NCBI GenBank assembly: GCA_963800215.1
Contig: CAWCZY010000014.1
Location: forward strand, 496,001 to 560,000
DNA from: JAJPKK01 sp963800215
GTDB lineage: Bacteria; Pseudomonadota; Alphaproteobacteria; Rhizobiales; Xanthobacteraceae
Direction of reading: 5' to 3'
DNA: 64,000 nucleotides
Shown here: positions 17,347-25,147 of the stretch, piece after piece
Layout: each line of letters begins with the position of its first letter
Numbering within the stretch: the first letter of the stretch is position 1
The notes under the pieces: model-generated
The model's input: the letters and a program-made list of their open reading frames with translations, nothing else
Told to the model about the DNA's origin: nothing
Database searches by the model: none
Made by a program: the position numbers and the translations under genes

Positions 17347-19038
17347 CCTGGAAATCTCACACTACTCTTGCATGATCGGGTGGATTTGAGAGAAGGCTTA
17401 TTTGCATTTTTTGAGGCGCAGCCTGCCGTGGCGTCTGGAGACGCGATGTCGGCTGGGACATTTCCGGGCTGCGGGGGCAGCGAAGAGTTGATCTCGGTGA
17501 GCCTTGGGATGGTGCCGCGTCGGTTACGCGTCGCGGCGGCGCGTGTCATGCCGGCGAGGCGCGCGCCAAGGCGGCAATCGCGAGCCGGATAGCGGCGCGG
17601 GCCCAGTCTTGGGCGGCCGGACAGGCGGACGCCATGGCAATCTTTATGCGGCGAACGCTCAAGCGCACGATCGCACCGATCTTGAGCAGCTTGAGACGAA
17701 TGGTGCCGCAAGTCGCTTTGGCGAAGTCGGTGTCATGCAGGCCAATACGGCGCAAGGCACAGAGCAGCACGTAGGCCATCGAGGCAAACCACAGGCGCAG
17801 TTGATTGGCCCGCATGGTGGCGGTCGAGGTGCGGTCGGCATAGAGGTCGAGCTGGCATTCCTTGATCCGGTTCTCCATGTCGCCGCGCGCGCAGTAGACC
17901 TTCTCGTACAGATACTTGGCCTTGCATTCGCCGCGTCCGAGCGAGGTAACCACGAAACGGGGATTGGCCTCTCCTTGCGTCCACTCGGCCTTGGCCACGA
18001 TCCGCCGCGGCCGGCTCCAGGTCCGGCGCGTCGTCCACATGAAGCTTTTGAAGCGGCGCTCCATCCGGCCGGTACGGCGGCTCTTGGCGGCGACAAAATC
18101 AAGCTCGGTCTGGATCTCGGCGATGAGCCGCTCGTTCTTCGCCAGTCCGAACAGGAAGTCGACGCCGTTGGCCTCGCACCAGGCCATCAGGTCCTCGCGT
18201 GCGAAGCCTGAGTCGGCGCGCAACAGAATACGCACACGTGGCCACCGGCGACGGATTTGCGCCACGACGCGCGCGACCTCCTCGACCGAGCCGGCGGCCG
18301 CGTCCATGGCCGCGCTCCGCAGCTTGGCCACCAGCAGATGGCGGCCGCAGAACACGTAGAGCGGCAGGTAGCAGTAGCAGTCGTAGTAACCGTGGAAGAA
18401 CCGCCCCTCCTGCTCGCCGTGCAGCGGATCATCGGTCGCATCGAGGTCGAGAATGATCTGCCTCGGTGCGCGCTCATGCGCCTCCACAAACAGGTCGACC
18501 AGAAGAATTCTTGATGGCCATCGGATTGTGGCTGATCTTGTGGTAGCGCGTCGGCTCCAGCTTGCTCAGCTCCAACCGGTTCAACGTCGACTTGCCGGCA
18601 ACCGGCGCGCAATCCTCACGCCGCGCTACGAGCTTGCCCGCCAGTATCGCCATCATCGGATCGTGCCGCAGTTCGTCGTGGTCGTTGAGATCCTCGTAGC
18701 CGAGCGCGATCCCGAACACGCGTTGACCCACCAGGGTCGCGACTTCGTGCTCGATCCATTCATGACGCCGCTCGTCGTGAAAGCACGACGCAAACCGGTC
18801 CATCATTCCGATCGCTCGATCGGTCGCTCCCAGCAGCAGTGCTCCTGCGTCGGAGGTGACCAACCCGCCATCGAATGCCGCTTCCACACAGCGACCTTCC
18901 ACGGTTCCAAAATCAAATGATTCCGCGTTACACTCTGTCGGCATCGGGGAGTTCCTCAAATCTGCGCAATGTCGTTGCGGCACAACAACTTTCGCTGATT
19001 CGGAGCCCCGATGCGCATTTTTTTATGAGAAATGCGGG
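17347..19038. mobile_element. IS1380-family insertion sequence
   Basis: 1692 bp bounded by imperfect inverted repeats (CCTGGAAATCTCAC at the left, CCCGCATTTCTCAT reading inward from the right) and flanked by a 4-base duplication CTAG (17343-17346 and 19039-19042). Size, 4-base target duplication and the group 1 DDE transposase fit IS1380. It is inserted between the FGE-like gene and the decayed MSNLFKPP remnant in the prophage. Confidence 0.85.
17546..18944 (-). pseudogene. IS1380 transposase, frameshifted
   Basis: Two overlapping reading frames together make one IS1380 transposase. The first (from ATG at 18944, MPTECNAESFDFG) covers the N-terminal part to YHKISHNPMAIK. The second resumes with VDLFVEAHERAPRQIILDLDATDDPLHG and carries the DDE core (LDLDATDD, ILLRADSGFAREDL, YCARGDMENRIKECQ). 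The frames part near 18505-18520, around AAGAATTCTT, where one extra base explains the shift. The element is probably immobile, unless the base is a sequencing error. Confidence 0.8.
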
Positions 19039-19154
19039 CTAGATCGAGGGAGTTCGAATGCCGAAGCATATGCCGACGCCGCGGGTCGCACGCCCATGCG
19101 GTGGGAGGCGCCCGGCGATTGGCTCGCCGCGGCTATTCCACTTGGTTTCGAAGA

Positions 19155-19997
19155 TTAGAGCGCCCTGGCCACCCGGAAGCCATCCACGGCCTGCGCGGTA
19201 TCCCTTTCCGGGGCTGCGCAACAGTTAGGCTCCGAGTAAAAACGTGCCGCCGAACGAAGATGCCAGGAAAGAAGCGACCACCTGCCGCCGCGCAAGACGC
19301 GAAAGCGACAGTCTCCGGTGACCCAGGCGGAGCCGTCAGTAGGTGCGCCGACGTAGTTCTCGTGCCAGCAGTCCTCGACCCATTCCGTGACATTGCCGTG
19401 CACTTGGTAAAGACCCCACGGATTGGGCGCAAAACTGTCGACCGGCAACGTCTTGTTCGCAATCCTGGCCCTGGTTTTTCCGCCGCCGTAAGATGACAGA
19501 CTATTGTATTGGGCTTGATCTGCAGAATTCGACTTGCCCCACCAAAACGGAGTCGTCGTTCCCGCCCGCGTGACGTATTCCCGCTCTGCTTCGCTTAGGA
19601 GCCGATAGATCTTCCCGGTCTTGTTCGAGAGCCACGCCACATAGGCGTTGGCATCGTTCCACGATACGTTGATCACCGGCCGGCGTCCGCGCCCCCAACC
19701 TTCATCGTAGCCGCGCGAGAGCGAGGCTCCTCCACAATGGCCCTCGGCCACACACGCGTCCCATTCGTCGAAGGTCACGGCAAATCGCCCGACGGCGAAC
19801 GGCGACGGGATTTTCACTAAGTGCTGCGGGCTTTCATAAGTTAGGCGCTCTTCCTCGTCGTTCGGCGAACCCATCATGAATTCGCCGGCCGGCACCACCA
19901 CCATTTCGGGGCAGGTGCTGCAGTCCTTGAAGACGTCCTGTGCCTTTAATGCCTGTGCCTGTGGGATTGCCGCTTGGCCTCGTGCGACCGCGACCAC
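19155..19997 (-). CDS. FGE/sulfatase-modifying-factor fold protein (C-type-lectin-like), probably non-catalytic
   Basis: 280 residues from the first canonical codon (GTG 19997). The frame continues upstream with an AGIALATLLAVVAVARG hydrophobic stretch that looks like a signal peptide, but no ATG/GTG/TTG precedes it before a stop. The domain shows VPAGEFMMGSPNDEEER, PVINVSWNDANAYVAWL, EREYVTRAG, NPWGLYQVHGNVTEWVEDC, RVLRGGRWSLLS, LRSAAR and GFRVAR, all classic FGE-sulfatase motifs. The paired catalytic cysteines of true FGE, expected just after the RGG, are replaced here, so catalysis is unlikely and a ligand-binding role is favoured. It overlaps the DUF4329 gene by about 160 bases in another frame. 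Confidence 0.8.
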   Translation of the reverse strand: MVAVARGQAAIPQAQALKAQDVFKDCSTCPEMVVVPAGEFMMGSPNDEEERLTYESPQHLVKIPSPFAVGRFAVTFDEWDACVAEGHCGGASLSRGYDEGWGRGRRPVINVSWNDANAYVAWLSNKTGKIYRLLSEAEREYVTRAGTTTPFWWGKSNSADQAQYNSLSSYGGGKTRARIANKTLPVDSFAPNPWGLYQVHGNVTEWVEDCWHENYVGAPTDGSAWVTGDCRFRVLRGGRWSLLSWHLRSAARFYSEPNCCAAPERDTAQAVDGFRVARAL

Positions 19998-20658
19998 GGC
20001 GAGTAGTGTCGCTAGCGCTATGCCAGCTAGGTGGGACGCTTGCGGCGGATGCAGGGGCGTTGCTCCAGTTACAGGCGTGGTCGAGGTCGGGTGGCAATGG
20101 TCTTGGTCTGGGGATGAACGGATTCCAGCTCAGATAGGCTCCTGATGGAGTTCCCAGATATGACGTGTATCGCGGATTGGCGCCACCCATGTTTCTATGC
20201 GATTTATAATCTTTTGTGGCGAAACGGTCACCCCCACCAGTGTCGCTCTTTGGATTGTTCGTTGTAGTATAGGTGTTTTTATTGTTTTGGTCCTTCCCGA
20301 TAATCGTATAGTCGCCATGCGTATGATAGGCGCCGACCGTGACGGTTCCAGGAGGTGCAAGCGTGGTGTAAGGATCTGATTCTCCAGCCGTACCTCGGTG
20401 CGGTCCCGAAAAATCAAAGTCATTCGGGCCCCTTTGATAGATGAGGCCTGCATATTCGACGTTGTCCCTTACGGAAAAGGGGTTGATGCCATCAAGCGCC
20501 TCAATTGCGACGTCATCCGCATGCTTCCAGCTCCCGTGTCGATCTGCCGGCGATGGCGGATCACGGCGCCCGTCATCCGGTGCGCGATCGGGCGTGGGCG
20601 GTGGTGTGGCCGGCGTTTGCGGAGGCACATTGGAGGGCGGTTTGAAGAGATTGCTCAC
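19834..20658 (-). CDS. DUF4329 (JAB-like) domain protein with phage MSNLFKPP N-terminal tag
   Basis: 274 residues, GTG start behind GGAGGTCGC. Residues 1-24 (MSNLFKPPSNVPPQTP...PTPD) match the small phage protein at 17021. A disordered Pro/Asp linker follows, then a DUF4329 domain at about 47-180: EALDGINPFSVRDNVEYAGLI, GAYHTHGDY (112-115 HTHG) and FATKDY (Asp150). The E...HxH...D order recalls JAMM metalloproteases; DUF4329 is, to my knowledge, found at the ends of polymorphic toxins. After about residue 190 the sequence is the out-of-frame shadow of the FGE-like gene, so the true C-terminus may be lost or frameshifted. Bases 20130-20480 are AT-richer than the neighbours, suggesting transfer. 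Confidence 0.65.
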   Translation of the reverse strand: MSNLFKPPSNVPPQTPATPPPTPDRAPDDGRRDPPSPADRHGSWKHADDVAIEALDGINPFSVRDNVEYAGLIYQRGPNDFDFSGPHRGTAGESDPYTTLAPPGTVTVGAYHTHGDYTIIGKDQNNKNTYTTTNNPKSDTGGGDRFATKDYKSHRNMGGANPRYTSYLGTPSGAYLSWNPFIPRPRPLPPDLDHACNWSNAPASAASVPPSWHSASDTTRRGRGRTRPSGNPTGTGIKGTGRLQGLQHLPRNGGGAGRRIHDGFAERRGRAPNL

Positions 20659-20828
20659 GCGACCTCCGGATGGAGTTTAGCATTGTAGCAGAACGCAAGG
20701 TCTGGGCCGGCGGTGCCAAGCGGTTTCAATTGTGATCTTACGTATGTCAAGAAGTGAGCCAAGCTCATGCTGACGTTGTCAGGGCAAAAGAGGTGACCCT
20801 CGTTGTATCGCCTCGCTGCCGCGGCCGC

Positions 20829-21287
20829 TCACCCCGCCTCGCCGGCCGCCTTGAGCACCACCCCCGGCGGGAGGCTCTGCCGCGCGGCGCCGACGTCGCG
20901 CCACAAGATGGCGGCGGGGTCGCCGCGGTCGATGCCGCTGCGCTCGTCCCACAGCACGACGTTCGCCGGCAGGTCGTCGATCCCGATCGGGCGGCCGTCG
21001 CTCATGGCAAAGCCGTCATGGTCGACGTAGAAGCGGCGCGAACGCTGCGGACCCGCTTCGCCGGGTTCCGGCGGGAACGGCGCGGAGCGCGCGCCGGGAA
21101 GCCCGGCGTCCGCCGCGGCTGCGATGGCGATCCCGCCGCAGCGGCCATGGACGGCGTCGAACGCCATCGCCATCATCTGCAACCAGGTGATGCGATCCTC
21201 CTGGCGCCATTGCGCGGCGCCGTCGGTTGCCGCCGGCAGCTTGGCGATCAGGGCTGCGATGAGCGTGTCGTGCCTGGCCTTCGCCAT
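20829..21287 (-). CDS. Phage protein, unknown function
   Basis: 152 residues with a helical N-terminus (RHDTLIAALIAKLP, ITWLQMMAMAFDAVHG), a Pro/Gly-rich middle and a C-terminal domain (RRFYVDHDGFAMSDGRPIG, NVVLWDERSG). It lies in the block between TerL and the moron locus, same strand. The IVWDER/VLWDERSG-like ending suggests a small beta domain. No family recognised. Confidence 0.55.
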   Translation of the reverse strand: MAKARHDTLIAALIAKLPAATDGAAQWRQEDRITWLQMMAMAFDAVHGRCGGIAIAAAADAGLPGARSAPFPPEPGEAGPQRSRRFYVDHDGFAMSDGRPIGIDDLPANVVLWDERSGIDRGDPAAILWRDVGAARQSLPPGVVLKAAGEAG

Positions 21288-21356
21288 GGGGTCCTCCGAC
21301 GAAGTTTGAATGCCTGCGTGGATGGCGATGCGGGTGCTTTGCGCTCTCCCACCACT

Positions 21357-21511
21357 CCGTCATAGCCGGGCTCGTCCCGGCTATCTCGATGAGACGGGCA
21401 CGAACTCCACAGCTGCGTTGCTGTGATCCGCTCAGTCGCGACCGGCCATCCCTCTTGGGACGGCGCCGTGCCTTCACAATCGAGATGGCCGGAACAAGTC
21501 CGGCCATGACG
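21357..21511. repeat. Pair of host-type palindromic repeats
   Basis: Two palindromes, AGCCGGGCTCGTCCCGGCT near 21364 and ATGGCCGGAACAAGTCCGGCCAT near 21484, oppose each other inside the prophage. Both belong to the dispersed GCCGG(G/A)..CCCGGC type seen also near 28470 and 29350. Confidence 0.55.
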
Positions 21512-21543
21512 GCCGATGGGTGTCGGGCTGACCAACGCCGACC

Positions 21544-21774
21544 TCACCGCCGCTTCAAATGCGGATATCCGACGTTGGCGAACTCCGGCCGCGTCGCGAC
21601 GGGATCGGGGTCGAGCCGGCGGCGCACGTCCTCGCCGGTGCGGCCGAGCGCGCGGGCGATGGCGTCGAAGCTCAGGCCCTCGCAGGCGAGCCGCTGCGCC
21701 CGCACCAGCTCTTCGAGCGGCCAGGCTTCTTCGTCGTTCGCGCGGCGCGCCGCAAAGGGCAGGGGGTCGGTCAT
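21544..21774 (-). CDS. Small phage protein with HTH-like segment and TerL-like tail
   Basis: 76 residues. The middle (LVRAQRLACEGLSFDAIARALGRTGEDVRRRL) resembles a helix-turn-helix. The last residues RPEFANVGYPHLKRR closely match the TerL C-terminus RPDRANVGYADLK, and the DNA is similar over about 50 bases (21552-21602 against 21860-21912). It lies 68 bases downstream of TerL on the same strand. It may be a derivative of a duplicated TerL 3' end or a gene sharing a docking peptide. Confidence 0.6.
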   Translation of the reverse strand: MTDPLPFAARRANDEEAWPLEELVRAQRLACEGLSFDAIARALGRTGEDVRRRLDPDPVATRPEFANVGYPHLKRR

Positions 21775-21841
21775 CTCGCGCCCTTCCGGCAGCGCTGCGC
21801 GCCGCCCGCTTCGGCGCCACCGGCCGATCGGGCCGGGCGCG

Positions 21842-24529
21842 TCACCAGCGCCCCATCGGACCCGCCGGCTTCAAGTCGGCATAGCCCACATTGGCGCGGT
21901 CCGGCCGTGCCGCATTACGCTCGCGGCGCAGCTCCGCAGCGACGGCGCGCGCGCCTTCCGAGAGGCACATCACGATGGCGTCGCCTTCGTCCGGCGAGCG
22001 CCCCAGGCGCTTGCGGATCTCGTCCTTGTCCTCGATCTTGATGCCGCGCGCGGTGAGCTGCCAGCGCGGCGCCGCGAGGTCGGCCTTGATGGAGGCGTCC
22101 GGCGGCAACGCGATGGCGGAGCCGCCGTCCTGGCCGGGATCGAGCTCCTCGCGCATGCGCCACCACGCTTCCGCGCGCCTGTTGATGAAGGCGAGTTGGC
22201 GGTCCCGGGTCTTGCCCGGCGATGCATTGGCGCCGTTGAACCCGACGACGGGAATGCCGTTGTCGCGCAGCCGCGCCACGGTGTCGCCGCCCCAGCCGCC
22301 GCCGACATCGACCACCACCGGGCAGCGGCCGCGGCGGAACGCGACCACCGCCGCCGCGACCGCGCTGCCGTCGCGGGTCTCGTGGCCGTGCTTGCGCACC
22401 AGCGGCGCATACCAGCCGCCATGGCGGCCGGCGAGCACGGTCTTGTCGGTGCCGCCCTGGGCGACGTCGAGCCCGATCGCGGTCATCGCGATGCCCCGGC
22501 CGGCGTCGGCGCGCCAGCGCGCCTGCGCCGCCTCGATCCAGGCGGTGGGAATCACCTGAAAATCGTCGTCCTTCAACGCCGCGGAGAAATTGCCGTCGCG
22601 GTAGGCGCGCCGCAGTTCCTCCGGCAGTCCTGCCAGCACCGCGGCATAGCCGGTGCGCCGCAGATCGGGATTGTCGCCGAGCCGCGCCGGGATATAGCTG
22701 CGCGAGCGCGCCACCACCGCTTCGCCACCGACGAGATGGGGCCCGCGCCCGTCGACCTCGACGTCTTCGCCGTCGGCGCCCGTGGTGAACCAGCGCAGTT
22801 CCCCCGGCGCCGCCGGCCTGGGATGCACGGGGTCGAGCCACGGCGCCCAATGCTTGATGACCCACAGACCCTCCGCCGTCGTCGGCGGATTCGAGCCGAC
22901 CACGACGCGGCAGCGCTGCGCCTGATCCACCGAGCGGTTCCAGCCGACGATGAAGCGGTATTGCGAATGCAGGAAGTCGGTGCCCTCGTCGAAATAGATG
23001 AGGTCGTGGGGATCGCCCTTGAAGCGCTGCTTGTCGTCCTCGTGCTCGCAGCCGGAGAACTCGATGAGCCGGTCGTCCAGCTTCCAGCGGTGGAGCTGGC
23101 CGTTATAGCCGGCGCGGTGGCCGAGGATTTCCGCCACCCGCTCCACCAGCTTGAGCGCATCCTTGTTGACCCGGCGCAGGATCAGTGACCGCTTATGCGC
23201 GGTAAGCGCGAGGCCGAGGCCAAGATCGGTGTTGTGGGTTACGATGAAGTCGTCGGTGATATAGAGCGAATTTCTATGGCGCACCTGGATGCACACCGCT
23301 TGAGCACGGCGGGAGAATTCGATTTTCTCGATGAACCTGGCGTCGATCTGGTGCTTGATTTCGGCGGCGATCTCGCGCTTGCGTGTGAGTCGGAACAGCC
23401 GTTGCGGCTCTCCAATTCGGATGCGCAGGCAATAGGCCTTTTGCCCGGCTCGGCTCTCGCCGTTATGCATGTATTTCGGGGCTTTCTTCGTTACACTCAC
23501 CACCGCGCCAAGCGAGCGGGCGAGGTGTGTCACGTCGTCGGCGAGGCGGGCGGAGGTCGTCGTATAGTAGCAGGCGCGCTTCTCCTCGACCCAACCGTCA
23601 GAATCCATCAATCCCTGTAGGACGGCCCACCGCATATCAACCGGCCCGAAGAGATACTGGCGTGGAATGAACTTCCCTTCCGAATAATGGCCGAGCAACT
23701 TCAAATCGGTGAGGGCCTTGGCGGTTCTTATCAAAAACTCGCCCCTGAAGCGTGCGCTTTTTGCGTTGGTCTCGCGCCGGACGTCGATCGCAACATCGTC
23801 ACCGCCGATAAGACGGATGGATTGCAGAATTTCATCATCTGCGGACGTTACATTGATACGCTTCGCCGTGCGGAACGAACCGTCTCCGATCAGTACGCCA
23901 AGCAGGTACGGATCGATCGGGCGCGCGATGAAATTGCCCTTGCCGACAAGACCGCCAGCGACATTGAATGCAACCGGATCACATAGCGGGATGGCAAACC
24001 TCATCGGGCGCCCATCAGAACGGCGCATGCCACCCTGAATCGCATTGATGATCTCCGCCGTAGTGTACTTTGCGGCGGAGGCGGCGCCAGCGGTCGGTTT
24101 GTTCCCAATCTTCCTGCTGATATGCGTCGGCCACGCCAGCCAATTGTGCTCCAGGCCTGCCTCCGTCGCTCCGCCATCGGCCATGGTCACGCGATAAAGA
24201 TCGACCTCGCCCTGCGGAAAGACGCCGATTACTTCGGTCACTGTCCCATCAGTCGCGCAGAGTTTCGACCCGACCTTCAGGGTGCCGATTTCGACCCAGC
24301 CGAACGGAGTAAGGACCTTCGAATCCATGCTCTGAAGCTTACCGCCGCCGGCCTGCCCGCCATAGAACAGCTCATCCGCAGCGCACAGATAGGCATCGGT
24401 CTGCGGCCCCGGATTGGGCACCCAGGCGAGATGCGCGGTCTTCTCCCGCGCGATCGCGACGGCTTCGTCGCGCGCGTCGAGCGGCATCGGGCTCAGCCGG
24501 TCGATGATCTCATCGAGAAGGTCGCTCAA
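21842..24529 (-). CDS. terL: Terminase large subunit interrupted by an intein
   Basis: 895 residues before splicing, 526 after removal of residues 65-433, which is the normal TerL length. Extein: GGQAGGGK (57-64) joined to Thr434 rebuilds a Walker A loop; Walker B is DLIYFDEG (509-516); the RNase H-like nuclease shows IGLDVAQGGTDKT (Asp688) and VVVDVGGGWGGD (Asp741). TerL is the ATP-driven packaging motor and headful nuclease docking on the portal. The intein splits the ATP-binding loop, so unspliced protein cannot be an ATPase. TerS lies directly upstream. Confidence 0.9.
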   Translation of the reverse strand: MSDLLDEIIDRLSPMPLDARDEAVAIAREKTAHLAWVPNPGPQTDAYLCAADELFYGGQAGGGKLQSMDSKVLTPFGWVEIGTLKVGSKLCATDGTVTEVIGVFPQGEVDLYRVTMADGGATEAGLEHNWLAWPTHISRKIGNKPTAGAASAAKYTTAEIINAIQGGMRRSDGRPMRFAIPLCDPVAFNVAGGLVGKGNFIARPIDPYLLGVLIGDGSFRTAKRINVTSADDEILQSIRLIGGDDVAIDVRRETNAKSARFRGEFLIRTAKALTDLKLLGHYSEGKFIPRQYLFGPVDMRWAVLQGLMDSDGWVEEKRACYYTTTSARLADDVTHLARSLGAVVSVTKKAPKYMHNGESRAGQKAYCLRIRIGEPQRLFRLTRKREIAAEIKHQIDARFIEKIEFSRRAQAVCIQVRHRNSLYITDDFIVTHNTDLGLGLALTAHKRSLILRRVNKDALKLVERVAEILGHRAGYNGQLHRWKLDDRLIEFSGCEHEDDKQRFKGDPHDLIYFDEGTDFLHSQYRFIVGWNRSVDQAQRCRVVVGSNPPTTAEGLWVIKHWAPWLDPVHPRPAAPGELRWFTTGADGEDVEVDGRGPHLVGGEAVVARSRSYIPARLGDNPDLRRTGYAAVLAGLPEELRRAYRDGNFSAALKDDDFQVIPTAWIEAAQARWRADAGRGIAMTAIGLDVAQGGTDKTVLAGRHGGWYAPLVRKHGHETRDGSAVAAAVVAFRRGRCPVVVDVGGGWGGDTVARLRDNGIPVVGFNGANASPGKTRDRQLAFINRRAEAWWRMREELDPGQDGGSAIALPPDASIKADLAAPRWQLTARGIKIEDKDEIRKRLGRSPDEGDAIVMCLSEGARAVAAELRRERNAARPDRANVGYADLKPAGPMGRW
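23231..24337 (-). other. Class 3-type intein with LAGLIDADG endonuclease inside TerL
   Basis: Residues 65-433 of the precursor. It begins LQSMDSKVLTPFGW: position 1 is Leu, not Cys or Ser, so the usual N-terminal nucleophile is missing. Block B is GLEHNWLAW (His128, Trp130), block F has AVCIQV (Cys413) and block G reads FIVTHN (Thr431, His432, Asn433) before Thr434. Trp, Cys and Thr at these places are the WCT signature of class 3 inteins, which use the block F Cys as first nucleophile. Two endonuclease motifs, LLGVLIGDGSF (209-219) and LQGLMDSDGW (304-313), are intact with both acidic residues, so homing may be active. Confidence 0.9.
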
Positions 24530-24540
24530 GGCGAAGCCTC

Positions 24541-24996
24541 TTACAGCGCAGCGTGGGCGCCGCGGCGCAGGATGAAGGCGATGCGGCGCGCCGCCTCGGT
24601 CTCGCTGAGCTCGAAAGTGAGCGTGGTGGCCACCTTTCCGTCCGCCTTCTCGCCGATCATGCCGGCGATCCTCGCCTTTGCCAGGGTGGCCGACACCGCG
24701 GCCGCAGGCTGCTTGATCTCGATGGCGAGCCGCCGCGCCTCCTCGAGCTCGTCGATCATCCGTGCGACGCTCGGTTCGGCCGAAGCCGCGTGCGACTTGA
24801 TCTCGGCGACCCGCGCCTTCAACTCGGCTTTGCCGGAGAGCCGCGCAGCGGCCGCAGCCGCCCGCGCGCCGGGCGCATAGCCGGCCCGCTCATAGGCTTG
24901 CGGCACGGCCGCGCCGCGGGCGATCGCATGGGCGAACTTCTCATGGCGGATGTTTCTGAGCACGGGCATCGGGTCCTGGTGCGGGGGTGAGTACAT
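24541..24996 (-). CDS. terS: Terminase small subunit
   Basis: 151 residues; an internal ATG at 24969 (MPVLRNIRHEKF) may be the true start, giving 142. The N-terminal NIRHEKFAHAIARGAAVPQAYERAGY is the HTH of the Terminase_2 small-subunit family; a long helical oligomerisation region (AELKARVAEIKSH, MIDELEEARRLAIEI) and a C-terminal tail follow. It recognises the packaging site and feeds DNA to TerL, whose gene follows 12 bases later. Confidence 0.75.
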   Translation of the reverse strand: MYSPPHQDPMPVLRNIRHEKFAHAIARGAAVPQAYERAGYAPGARAAAAAARLSGKAELKARVAEIKSHAASAEPSVARMIDELEEARRLAIEIKQPAAAVSATLAKARIAGMIGEKADGKVATTLTFELSETEAARRIAFILRRGAHAAL

Positions 24997-25147
24997 GGCG
25001 CAGCGGGGAAGCCGCAGGGCCGGTCGTCATCTATTGGTGTGCGTGGTCTTGACCTGGAGCCGGGGCGGACCAAGACCTCAACGCCCTCGCCATCTTGCAT
25101 ATGCTTGGTCCCTTCTGGCGAAGGCCCCGTGATCTGCGGTATCTCAC

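Noticed and set aside
19155..19997. FGE-fold gene as the variable protein of a diversity-generating retroelement
   Set aside because: The fold is right and the gene lies in a prophage, but no reverse transcriptase motif and no template repeat of the gene's 3' end were found in the window.
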